Below are positions 22,870 through 32,924 of a stretch of DNA of 64,000 bases, one piece after another (position 1 is the first letter of the stretch; the number at the start of each line of letters is the position of its first letter). The notes under the pieces are model-generated. The model had not been told where the DNA came from. It saw nothing but the letters and a program-made list of their open reading frames with translations, and did not search any database. The stretch comes from Avena insularis (taxonomy: Eukaryota > Streptophyta > Magnoliopsida > Poales > Poaceae): the NCBI GenBank assembly GCA_023614405.1, contig CM042688.1:444778028-444842027 (forward strand), written 5' to 3'. Made by a program: the position numbers and the translations under genes.

Positions 22870-23910
22870 CTATCGCACAATACTCTTAGGTACACCGTGA
22901 AGGCATACAATTCTGCTCATGTAGATTTTGGCTAACTTTGCACTGGTATAAGTTGTCTTTACGGGTATAAAATGAGCCACTTTAGTTAGGCGATCCACTA
23001 CTACCCATATGGAATCATACCCTGACCTGGTCCTTGGTAATCCGGTAATGAAATCCATACCAATATTTTCCCACTTCCATTCAGGAATAGGCATTGGTTG
23101 AAGCAAACCTGCTGGTTTCTGATGCTCCGCTTTCACTCTACTACACACATCACACAAAGCAATGTGTTCGATGTCCCTTTTGAGATTGTTCCACCAAAAT
23201 CTTTCTTTCATATCCATGTACATTTTGGTGTTTCCCGGGTGAATAGAATATGGAGAGTTATGAGCTTCTTGTAGAATCAGTTTCCGAAATTTCGGATCTT
23301 GTGGAACACAAATACGTTTCCCGTGCCATAAAGTACCTTGTTCGTCCATATGGAAACTTTTAGCTTTCCCTTGGCTAATCCTTTCCCTAATCTCTTCGAT
23401 TTCCTTATCCGTCTTTTGGGCTTCTTTAATCTTATCCAACAGAGTGGGTTGAACATCCAAAGACATAAGATGTCCTTCCGGCACAATCTCCAACCTGAGT
23501 TCCTTGAATTGCTTACACAAGTCATCTGGCAATTCACCTTTGGTAAGACCATTTACAAACGCCTTACGACTTAGAGCATCTGCTACTACATTTGCTTTAC
23601 CAGGATGGTACTGTAAACTCAAGTCGTAATCTTTGATAAGTTCTAGCCATCTCCTTTGTCTCATATTGATTTCTTTTTGGGTGAAGATATATTTCAAACT
23701 CTTATGATCGGTGAATACTTCACAACGTTTTCCCAAAAGGTAATGTCTCCATGTTTTGAGTGCATGGACAACAGCGGCTAACTCTAAATCATGGGTAGGA
23801 TAATTTACTTCATGAGTTTTGAGTTGTCTCGAGGTATAAGCCACAACTTTTCCGCCTTGCATAAGTACACCTAATCCTTGATGCGAAGCATCACAATACT
23901 TGGAAATCAT
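22870..23910 (-). pseudogene. pol: RNase H and integrase N-terminal half of the Tekay element
   Basis: RNase H begins at [10 protein letters not shown] (catalytic Asp, near 23890) with further acidic residues in [10 protein letters not shown] and [10 protein letters not shown] and the terminal ADALSRKAF. Integrase follows with a His/Cys zinc module ([21 protein letters not shown]) and the first catalytic Asp in GMDFITGLP. It overlaps the RT frame by 20 bases in a different phase, which means a small indel near 23897-23903, since these domains are normally one polyprotein. It ends at a TAG directly before the second catalytic Asp motif. Confidence 0.92.
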
Positions 23911-25021
23911 TTTCTAAATCTGGTAGGCACAGAACTGGTGCTGACACTAGTCTTTTCTTTAATTCTTGAAAGCTGAGTTCACATCCTTCAGACCAAGCAA
24001 ATTTCTTATCTTTCTTTAACAATTCTGTCATTGGTTTAGCAACCTTAGAAAAAATTTCAATGAACCTTCTGTAGTAACCTGCTAAACCAAGGAAACTACG
24101 AACCTCTTTTACGTTCTTAGGGGATTCCCATTCTGTCACAGCCGAAACTTTAGCGGGATCAACTGCCACTCCATCCTTTGTCATAACATGACCAAGAAAT
24201 CCAACTTCCTCTAACCAAAACTCACACTTGTTGAATTTGGCATAAAGCTTATGTTCCCTCAGTTTCTCAAGTATCAAGCGTAAATGGCTTTCATGCTCTT
24301 CCTTGCTCTTGGAGTAGACTAAGATGTCATCGATGAAAACGACAACGAACTTGTCGAGAAAATCCATGAACACTTTGTTCATCATATTCATGAAGTATGC
24401 TGGAGCGTTGGTTAAACCGAAAGGCATCACAGTGTACTCATATAATCCATACCTTGTGGTGAATGCTGTTTTAGGTATGTCTTGCTCTCTTATCTTGAGT
24501 TGAAAATAGCCTGACCGAAGGTCAATCTTCGAGAACACACAAGCTCCTTCTAGCTGATCAAACAAATCATTGATTCTTGGCAAAGGATATTTGTTCTTGA
24601 TAGTTACCTCGTTGAGAGAACGGTAATCTATGCATAATCTTTGAGTTCTATCTCTCTTTTCTACGAACAAAACTGGAGCTCCCCAAGATGAAGAACTTGG
24701 CTGGATGAATCCTTTCTGCAATTGTTCTCCAAGTTGTTTCTTGAGTTCCTTAAGTTCGTCAACTGACATTTTATAAGGCCTCTTTGCCCTTGGTCCAGAA
24801 CCTGGTACCAAATCTATTATAAATTCCACATCTCTATCTGGTGGCATTCCCGGTAACTCTTCTGGGAACACATCCGGATACTCACACACAATTGGCACAC
24901 TGTCCATGCTAACCCCCTTAAGAGAATTCAGCTTACTCCCTTTAGATTTAAAATTGGACTTAAATTTTATCCTCTTACCTTCGGGGGTTGTGAGTGGAGT
25001 GAAACTGTACGATTTGCACAA
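23891..25021 (-). pseudogene. pol: Reverse transcriptase of the Tekay element
   Basis: Open for 376 codons with all RT motifs: the [12 protein letters not shown] entry, [38 protein letters not shown] and the catalytic FIDD at 24326-24337. The thumb region ([11 protein letters not shown]) follows. It is separated from gag-protease by a frame change caused by the tandem pentamer GAGTG at 24992-25001, and from RNase H by another. Apart from these joints the domain reads cleanly, in keeping with a recent insertion. Confidence 0.93.
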
Positions 25022-26440
25022 TCTAGTACTCCCTCATACTTAGCCATCCAATCCATTCCCAAAATCACATCCAATCCTTGGGAATTCAGGATTATTAAGT
25101 TCACTGGAAACTTATGTTTTCCAAACTCTATGACTAAATCATGACATCCTGAGTTTACTATCATTTCTCCACCAGGAGAACTTACTCTTATAGGACATCC
25201 AATGGTTTCTACCGGTATTTCATTTCTTTCGACGAATGCTTTTGATATGAATGAATGAGATGCACCAGTATCAAAGAGTACAAATGCTGAGATAGAATTG
25301 AGTCTGAACTTACCAGCAACAGCATCAGGCTCTTCATAGACCTCCTCCACATTGATGTGGTTAACCTGTCCTTTCTGAAAAGGATTGGGATTGTTAGGTC
25401 CTTCAACGTTCTTCTCAGGGCACTCATTAGCATAATGCCCCAGCTTCTTGCATTTGAAGCATTCAACTTGACTGATGTCCCTTTTAGGCTGACTTCCACT
25501 TCCACCTCCACTGTGGTGGTTCTTATGTCCACTCTTGTGATTCTTATACTTATCATTGTCATGACTGCGATGATGCTTGTTGTCATGGCGGTTGTGGTTG
25601 TTGTGCTTGTTAAACTTCCCATGCTTGTGGGAACCTGAGCTGACACTATCATCATAGTGAGATCGTTTATGAGACGTTCCCGAGCTGTGCTTGTCAGAGT
25701 GTTTCCTCTTCCTACTCTCGACTTGCTTCATTTTTTTTCCACAATAACAGCTTTGTCCCACAACGACTGATAAGTTGGAACATATGCCATGCAACCGCAG
25801 ATTCAGCTCATCATTCAAGCCTTCCAGAAACTTTTCCTTTCTTTTGGCATCAGTGTCAACCTCATCCGGTGCATAGCGCGCCAGATTGTTGAACTCTTCA
25901 ATATATTCAGCCACACTGTGGTGGCGTTGCTTCAGGTTGTGGAATTCCTTCTTTTTCAGGCTCATCATACCTGGTGAGATATGAGTAGTACGAAATCCAT
26001 CTTCAAAGATAGCCCAAGTCACCTCATCAATAGGCGTGGTAATCTGGAAGTTGTCCCACCATGCGGCGGCTGGTCCTTCCAACAGATGTGCTGCGGACCT
26101 GACCTTTTCAGCATCTGTGCATCCCACGGTCACTAAGTCTTTGTTCACAGAACGTAGCCAATCATTGGCCACCATGGGATCAGTCGTTCCTGAAAACTTA
26201 GCCGCCTCGCACGCAAATCTGGTGAGCATATCAAACCGGAGGGTTGTTGTTGTTGTTATTGTTGTTGTTGTTATTGGGGTTGTTGTTGTTGTTGTTGTTC
26301 TGGTTCTGGATGAACGTCGTCATCATTTGCATAAGCTGTGTTTGCGCATTCATCATTTGTTGCATTTCCGGGGTAATGTTGGGGTTGGGGTTTGCTGACG
26401 GGAGGCATCTGTGGTTTGTTCATATAGAGATAAGAATGAG
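24967..26440 (-). pseudogene. gag: gag and protease of the Tekay element
   Basis: The capsid region is recognised by GTTDPMVANDWLRSV, LLEGPAAAWWDNFQ and the SVAEYIEEFNNLARYAP segment. A His/Lys/Ser-rich linker follows (about 25510-25710), then a zinc knuckle CX2CX4HX4C at 25420-25461, then protease with active site FDTGAS. The frame that begins at 26229 is cut off from its N-terminus by one extra base near 26232-26235; upstream a poly-Asn tract and a Gln/Met-rich segment continue in another frame to about 26400, where Met-Pro-Pro is a plausible start. The protease end ([13 protein letters not shown]) runs into the pentamer duplication at 24992-25001. Confidence 0.9.
26243..26300. repeat. GTT/AAC microsatellite coding poly-Asn in gag
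   Basis: Runs of GTT on the + strand, read as AAC (Asn) on the coding strand, broken by a few ATT and one GGG. Slippage here is a likely cause of frame damage at the gag N-terminus. Confidence 0.8.
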
Positions 26441-26638
26441 ATACCCTTACATGATTTATGCACAATACATTACACAAGCAACACATGGCAAGCAACACAA
26501 GGATAAAAACTTAACAACAAGATAACAAAAGTCTCAAAGTAAAAACACACAAGTGGCAAGCCATCCACATGTCGGATGGTCCAACAATAAGTTCACAAAT
26601 AACCAGTACGGTAAATAAAGATATCTGAGTAGCCAAGT

Positions 26639-27419
26639 CTACTCGTCGGCATCAATCTCCTCCTCGGCAAAGGTAAGACCTGCGTTCTCCATTGCGGTCT
26701 TGTTCTCCTTGATGGTAGTGGTCAAAGAGTCGATCTTGGCCTTGAGAGCCCTCTTCTGGGAACGAAGCCTCTCAATCACTGTCTGCTGCTGCTCTAACTC
26801 AAGTCCTTGGACCGGTTCCTCGGTCATATCACGAATCCTCTTGTTCCTATCCCGACACGCTTCTTGACTCTTGAATTTACGGTCTTGGGTCTCGAACTTT
26901 GCCTCCATCTCCTTGACTATCTCGTCCGTGCGTGAAGAGCTTGTCCTTCTCAAGCTGCACTGAGCTCGTCATTACTAAGCATGACGTTGGTCCTATCGGT
27001 ATCCACGTGCCTAATAAGAGTCTCTAAGTCCTGGAGGTACAGGCGTGACGGCTCAGTGACCTCGAGTCGTCCTCAAAGTCGATGGACTCTCCGTCGTCAT
27101 CACGCCCGGGCGTGGAAGTGAGTGCTCTAACCTGTCGGGAGTGACGCTATGATCGTCCTTTCAGATCCTGCATGACAACCTCCATGCCTCTCTCCCTGTC
27201 ATCGTGCATAAGCTTGAAGACGATGGCCTCCGTAGTAGGCTCTGTCTGGCGTCCTGGCTAGTTCACCTTGAAGCCCCAAAGGTCCTTCCTCTCAAACTTG
27301 GTGAGTGGGTGCACCGTAATGATAGGAAGAGGGAGATCGAGTAAAGTAGTAAGCTCTACGATACGAGGACCAAAACGGGTAGCCTGGAACTCCTCAACAG
27401 TGCTAATGGAAATAGGCAT
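26639..27419 (-). pseudogene. Accessory coding block B upstream of Tekay gag
   Basis: On the - strand an ATG at 27417-27419 opens a frame with STVEEFQATRFGPRI and LDLPLPIITVHPLTKFER, then a stop near 27258 and others, and it is readable again past 27200. The block ends in a long Glu/Lys/Gln-rich coiled coil (26953-26639). I know similar uncharacterised proteins from cereal retrotransposons but no function. It lies between primer site and gag, where an extra product would be translated before or instead of gag. The breaks make this copy non-functional. 26441-26638 has no supported frame. Confidence 0.55.
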
Positions 27420-27615
27420 CTATTTATAAGATTGAAAAAGTTAGAACAACACAATTTAAGATAATCAAGTCAACATTCAAACACATTCTTGGGAACACAC
27501 AAATCACTCAAGTCATGCATACATAAATCCATTACATCAACCAAGGTTCAAACTTATTTAAGGTATCATTTTGGAAAATAAGGTGATAGGTGGTGGTCCA
27601 ACTAACGAAGTGCGC
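27420..27615 (-). other. AT-rich gap between accessory blocks, possible intron
   Basis: Block A ends in GTAAGC (27619-27614), a good splice donor that contains the stop codon, and block B is preceded by AAATAG directly before its ATG, an acceptable acceptor. Joining them would put block B in a different frame (500 nt of block A is not a multiple of three), so the intron is only a suggestion. Confidence 0.35.
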
Positions 27616-28119
27616 TTACAATCCTATCTCATTGGATCTGGTGGCTAACACAATGTTGCTAGTGGCAATCACCCTATCTTGTTCACATGCTTCTATCACT
27701 AAGTCTATAATATCTCCTCTTAAGGATTGGTTGGTGATTTCCAACTCTTGGGTATGTTCCTTCTCTTTCTCTAAGTCTTTTTGGAGGTTGAGCATCTTGC
27801 ACTTGACTCTAGCACTTAGTTCCTTGATAGTCTTCCAAGCTGCTTCTCTTGCTGACTCAAAGAATGTGGTGTGCATAAAAGTGTTGGTGTACATGCAAGC
27901 CTTTTCTTTGTGGTTGTCTTCCTTGTTCTTGTACAAGTGAAGTTGCACCCACCAATACTCCACTCCTTCCTCCATCACTGGAAAGCCCTTGTACACAGCT
28001 GCACCATGTACTCCCATGGTCTCCATGATGTCCTTGAGAATCTTGGGAAACTCAGTCTCACACTCCAAGGTCATGGTCATGAGGGGTCCTCTCTTTACGG
28101 CTTCGTTGATGGAGTTCAT
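27616..28119 (-). CDS. Accessory open frame A next to the Tekay primer site
   Basis: 167 codons, uninterrupted, beginning about 130 bases downstream of the primer-binding site on the element strand. The N-terminal half is a compact domain with GVHGAAVYKGFPVMEEG and EYWWVQLHLY; the C-terminal half is a coiled coil (KMLNLQKDLEKEKEHTQELE). No catalytic motif or membrane segment is visible. It is unlike gag and pol. It could be a separate small protein or the first exon of a product including block B. It is the only coding unit of this element without visible damage. 28120-28245 holds only leader. Confidence 0.55.
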   Translation of the reverse strand: MNSINEAVKRGPLMTMTLECETEFPKILKDIMETMGVHGAAVYKGFPVMEEGVEYWWVQLHLYKNKEDNHKEKACMYTNTFMHTTFFESAREAAWKTIKELSARVKCKMLNLQKDLEKEKEHTQELEITNQSLRGDIIDLVIEACEQDRVIATSNIVLATRSNEIGL

Positions 28120-28245
28120 CTACAAATAGAGATGAGAATGAAAAGATTAGAAAAGCTTACGAGAAGAATAGACAAGTGTAGAAGAAGTAAAAATTTTCCT
28201 TAGTGGTTTCCAATCCTAGGGTCATAATCCTACAGGCAACACAGT

Positions 28246-28257
28246 GCTCTGATACCA
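28246..28257 (-). other. Primer-binding site for initiator tRNA-Met
   Basis: On the - strand TGGTATCAGAGC, two bases after the LTR end, is the classical plant Met primer complement. It fixes the direction of the element and the inner end of the 5' LTR. Confidence 0.95.
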
Positions 28258-28259
28258 TC

Positions 28260-31200
28260 TGTAAGATCCCTCCTTTGTAAAGGAAAAGATCCCTGTGATT
28301 GCAATGCTAGTCCCTGGATCAATGCTAGCATCCACAGTTTAAGATGAAGTACACAGATACAAAGGTCGTTTATTACAGTCTTTCCAGAGATAAAACATAG
28401 TCTTTTACAACTCATGGCCAAAGGCCTAATACAAGAGTTTATGTAATAAGTAAATAAACATAAGTCTTCATCTTCATGTGCCACAGGCAAGCATGTTGAG
28501 TGTAGACTCATGACTCCTATTCATCATCAGAGTAACCTGCAACATCATAAGTTACAGCCACAAGGGTCAATACTTTGGAATAGTATTGGCAAGTGATACC
28601 TTAGTATATTTTAAGTGGACTATAATACTATATGCATTTGGCTGGTGGAGCTTAGGCTTGCATTGCTCAAAGTAGATTTTTCCTTAACTTTTTGAAAACA
28701 CTAAGTTTTTGTAAGGCACAAAACACCCAAGGCATCTACCAATCAAAGACTGAAGATCCACTCAGGGCATCTACCAATCAATGACTAAAGATCCTTTTAA
28801 CCCTTGTTCACCCACAAGTTTTATTTAGAAATTGGAGTGATGAGATTCTTGAAGTTTCCATGTCTTGATGCTCAAATTGTCCTTTACTGTGGACATGGCT
28901 AAGTACTTAGGTTTACACTCTGCAGAGGTGGTGCACTTTCCCCAAGACTTGGTTTCCCAAGACAAGATCCTTCAAGCCTTTCCTTAGTCAAATGGACGCT
29001 GCTCCAACCTATTATTCCTCTACCACCAACTGTCCAAGAGACTAAGTTCTAGCAACCTAAGATCATGGCAGAGCCCATAATGCCAAGTGGTTGCACTTGA
29101 AGCTTCTCAACATTTGACATCTCAAATCTCTTTGTTTCTGGTGGCCATCCACAAGTGAGATACACTAAGGTAAACCATAAACATGGGCCTTGTGAACCAC
29201 TCAACCAAAAACCACCAAGCAAGTCCCATTCCACCCGGAGATTCATTAACTTAGTTGTTTTGTTAAATATAACTCAAGTCCTTAGACTTAGAATAATTTT
29301 TCCATAGTGTATATATAAACCACCCTTGTTTTCTAGTAGCTAGGCTAAGCATGGCATGGCAACTTATCCTTAGGGAATTTTCCTAGTAACTCTAGCATTC
29401 TATTCTAAATAGGATTTCCCATCATCAATTGACAAAAGTAGCATGCAAGTCCTAACAAAATATATCTAATGCATGTATAAAATATAGGAATGGAATATTC
29501 ATGGAGATATCACTTGCCTTGGTAGTGTGGAGAATAGCACTCGTCACAATCACAATCACTAGCAAAATCTACACACAAAGTTATAGCACACAATTACACA
29601 CAAATATATAGAAACAAAAATATTATGAATGCATGCATGCATGAATCTACTAAGTGGTGATTTTTGAAAACTCAACCAAGCAAGTGCATGAATACAGAAA
29701 CTAAACAAGTCACAAAAATAGCCAAGACAATTTACTTAACCCTAAAACAAAATAATAAACTAAATCTATACTCAAAAGGCCTCAAACAAGTTTCTGCAAT
29801 TTAAGCCAAACTAATGGTTACTATTTGCTAAACAAAAAGGATAGGCAGAAAGGTCTTGTTTTTCTGAATCCAACGGTATAAAATTTGTAAAATTCAACGT
29901 GGCATTCAAAAGTTATAGGCATTTGAAATCTGGATCAAAATCTGGTTTAAATTCTGTTTTTAGTTCTAACCCTAGCCACGCGTCATGTTCTTATTCGCCT
30001 GTACCGTTTCGCACTGGATCGAGCTCCACAGCCGTAGGATCTAAATGAAATCAAGGCTCAGATCGCTCGCTCGGGGTTAAGTGCATCTATCTTAGCGCCA
30101 CGATACAGATCTAACGGCCATATTTCGCCAAGAACTGGCGGCGAGCGGCGGCTACCGCGGCGAATCGGCCGATGACGCCGACGATGGCAGGAGGTGAGAA
30201 CGAGGAGTAGCTCACCGGCTCAGGGGTCACGGGCGATGCTCGTCGTACTCGTGGTTGGTCAAGGGTGCTCGCACGGCCGCGATTCCTCACCGGAGTTCGT
30301 GGCGGCGTAAAGGCCAGTGGTCGTCAGGACGTTTCGTGAATCACCCCAAGGCAAGTTAGCGACACGGTTAGGTTCACAGGGTCAAGGGGAAGTCGTGAGC
30401 ATGAACAGGAAGGCGAGGGGCGGTCTGGGCTTACCGGGAAAACTCGTCGGAGTTGATGTCGCCCGTCGCTTGCTCAAGTGTCAAGTGGAACCGCACTGGG
30501 CAAGACTGAGACGGACTAGTGAGGTAAGGAGATGCGCCAAGACACGCTGAGTCAGATTGTAAGAACGAGAGGCAGAGGGAAACACTAGGCTCACCGGAAT
30601 CGATCGCCGGAGAGGCTCTGTCTGCGGCGGTGCAAAGCTGATTGAGGACAGCCTGGTGGCGTGAGCGAGGTGTTTAGGGAAAAAAGATCGCGGCGTAGAG
30701 GATCTTATAGCCGGGGAATCGACAGGAAACGCTCGTGGTTAAATGCCCATTTACGCCGCGCCATTACCGGCCATCACTGCTGCAGCGACGTGGTCGCAGG
30801 CGCGGTCTGGGGAAGACAAGGGCGACGTGGAGAAGGCCCGCTTGTCGGTGCGCGGAGTGCAGGTGGGTCTGCTGTCACAGCGTCGTTCTTGCGTGAGAGA
30901 AGAATAAGGAGATCCCCGGGTGGGCTTGCTGGGCTCGATTTGCTGCTGGGCCAGATTCTGGCCGCGCGGCCTTTTTCCTTTGCCTAAGCCTTTTCTTTTT
31001 CTAAATCCATTTTCTGAATGGAATTTGATATGAATTCAAATCCTTTTGAATTCAAACTGCTTTGGGGATTTTTGCAGGGTTCTGTGGGTTCAAAAACAGT
31101 CATTCTAACTAAGTGGTTACCTTGCAAGGCTTGGTCAAGCTTGGGTTTCAAAGTAAACATAGATTTGCTCTAGTTTGCAAATATTTGAAATAGGGTTTTG

Positions 31201-31446
31201 AAACTATTTCTAAATTTTTGAATCTTGGGTTAAAAGCTTCACCTAGCCTTTCCAACCATGGAGGCAAGCAAACAAATTCATAGACAATCAAATCCCAAAG
31301 GGTGATGGCCAATTGAGATAAATTGCCCACATGAAATCATAGCTCAAACTTCTGTCTCTAAATGATTTTGAGAAAAACCCTATATGAATGAATGATGCAA
31401 GGATGAAATGAATGAGTTTTTGAAACATGATTTTTGGGATGTTACA
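28260..31446 (-). repeat. 5' LTR of the Tekay element
   Basis: About 3.19 kb, paired with 18740-21963. TATAA on the - strand at 30705-30709 would place transcription start about 0.77 kb into the LTR, leaving ~2.4 kb of transcribed R-U5 leader. Differences from the other copy are mostly short indels, concentrated at 28860-29020 and 30100-30660. Confidence 0.93.
30705..30709 (-). promoter_or_regulatory. TATA box of the Tekay 5' LTR
   Basis: TATAA in GGCTATAAGATCC on the - strand within GC-rich DNA, identical in the 3' LTR. Confidence 0.6.
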
Positions 31447-31451
31447 ATGGC
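31447..31451. other. Target-site duplication ATGGC, right copy (Tekay element)
   Basis: Pairs with 18735-18739. The solo LTR sequence resumes with TATCTCTTTCG. Confidence 0.92.
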
Positions 31452-32429
31452 TATCTCTTTCGTGTGTGCACTAGGAGAACACCACCTAGGAACTTAGAGA
31501 TTGAACATGTTTCTTGTACAATGGCTTTCGTCTACAGCCACATGCCAAATGGGCTCTGGCCTAGTCAATTACATAGTGGAAGACCCATGCATTGGTACCT
31601 CTTTAGGTTAACTGGAATTATGCATTGGAGGTTTATCCTTGCATTGGTGCCTGGTAGATGTGCTGGCATTATGTATTGGGAGGACTTCTATGGAAAGACT
31701 TTGTCACATTCTCGATCTGCCGGTACTCCATCTTGGTGAGTACTAATCCAGTGACCACCTGGCGTCAAGACGAGATTGTGTCTTGTGGGTAAAGTGTACA
31801 ACTTCTGCAGAAGATTAAATTCTAAGTACTTAGCCGTGTCCCCGGTTATGGACAACTCTGAGCAACTAAGGCCTGAAGCTATGGAAGATCTCGACATTCT
31901 AATTTCTCAAAGTAAAACTTGATGGTGACAACAAGAGAGTAGAAGCACTTGGAGTTTGCGAAGGAGTTCAGAAAGTTATTGAAAGATCAAAACTATTTTT
32001 GCAAACATAGGATAAAACCATATTGCTTTCTGCAAATGAGCCTAAGATCTACTTAGCCAAATGTGCATGTAGTGATAGTCCAACTTATATTCACAAACTT
32101 GTGACACTTGCCAATACATTCAATGTATTGACCCTTTATGGCTGCAACCTATCATGTTGCAGGTTATTCTATTGATGAGTATGGATTGATGATAGAGGTT
32201 ATGAGTCTGCACCCAACATGTTTGCATGTGTCACATGAAGATGAAGGACTCCATGCTTTACTTGTATTCTGCTGCTTTGTAATAAGATATCCTATGGCTA
32301 TGAGTTTGTAAAAAAGTATTCATATTCTGGATCATGCGATGTAATATGACCTTTGTATCTTGATATTACATCTTAAACTATGGGTGCTAGCTATTCGATT
32401 CAGGGACTAGCACTGTAATCACAGGGATT

Positions 32430-32447
32430 CAAACCAAGCCAGGTTTG
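32430..32447 (+). other. Stem-loop at the U5 end of the solo LTR
   Basis: CAAACC (32430-32435) pairs with GGTTTG (32442-32447) around a 6-base loop, ten bases before the LTR end. Same place as the stem at 18751-18764 but different sequence. Confidence 0.6.
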
Positions 32448-32457
32448 GGTATTTACA

Positions 32458-32462
32458 GGTTT
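32458..32462. other. Target-site duplication GGTTT, right copy (solo LTR)
   Basis: Pairs with 16117-16121; satellite continues GTTTAGAGG. Confidence 0.9.
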
Positions 32463-32701
32463 GTTTAGAGGAACAGACATGCAATGACACCGGTGGATCC
32501 ACGTGTGGTTCATTAGAAGAACACACATCCAATGACACTAGTAGATCCTTATGTGGTTCATGAAAATAACTGACATGCAGTGACACTGGGTGTGGTTCAT
32601 GAAAAGAACAGACATGCAATGACACTGGTGGATCCTTATGTGTTTTTTTTTAGAAGAACACACATGCAATGACATTGGGTGTGGTTCATGAAAAGAACAG
32701 A

Positions 32702-32924
32702 CATGCAATGACACTGGTGGATCCTTATGTGGTTTGTTTAGAGGAACAGACATGCAATGACACTGGTGGATCCACGTGTGGTTCATGAGAAGAACACACA
32801 TCCAATGACACTGGTAGATCCTTATGTGGTTCATGAAAAGAACAGACATGCAGTGACACTGGGTGTGGTTCATGAAAAGATAAAACATGCAATGACACTG
32901 GGTGTGGTTCATGAAAAGAACAGA
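32702..32924 (+). repeat. Representative 223-bp higher-order unit (C-D-E-A-A)
   Basis: Monomers at 32702-32750 (C, 49), 32751-32798 (D, 48), 32799-32846 (E, 48), 32847-32885 (A, 39) and 32886-32924 (A, 39) sum to 223 bp. The next unit starts at 32925 with the same order. The D monomer recurs at 223-bp steps, for example 34265 to 34488. Other units add F and B monomers. Confidence 0.9.

Larger units (their letters stand above)
18740..31446 (-). mobile_element. Tekay/Del-type chromovirus LTR retrotransposon, full length, - strand
   Basis: A 12.7-kb element nested in the solo LTR. On its own strand it runs from TGTAACATCCC at 31446 to GGGATCTTACA at 18740. It has ~3.2-kb LTRs, a tRNA-Met primer site, an accessory coding block, gag with a zinc knuckle, protease, RT, RNase H, integrase and a C-terminal chromodomain, and a purine tract before the 3' LTR. 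A chromodomain plus this order places it in the chromoviruses, and the long LTRs with TGTAACATCCC ends fit the Tekay/Del branch. Long stretches of the two LTRs are almost identical, so insertion is recent, yet all pol frames carry small indels. Confidence 0.93.
31447..32457 (+). mobile_element. Solo LTR of a Tekay-like family, right part
   Basis: Completes the LTR that starts at 16122. Its last ~700 bases align with the U5 end of the nested Tekay LTR read on the opposite strand: shared words include CTAAGTACTTAGCC, CATCTTAAACT, GGGACTAGCA and AATCACAGGGAT. This shows a related subfamily inserted in the opposite direction. It ends GGGTATTTACA. Confidence 0.85.

Noticed and set aside
28246..28257. 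Fragment of a tRNA-Met gene
   Set aside because: Only the 12-base primer complement is present, placed two bases from the LTR; no cloverleaf sequence surrounds it.
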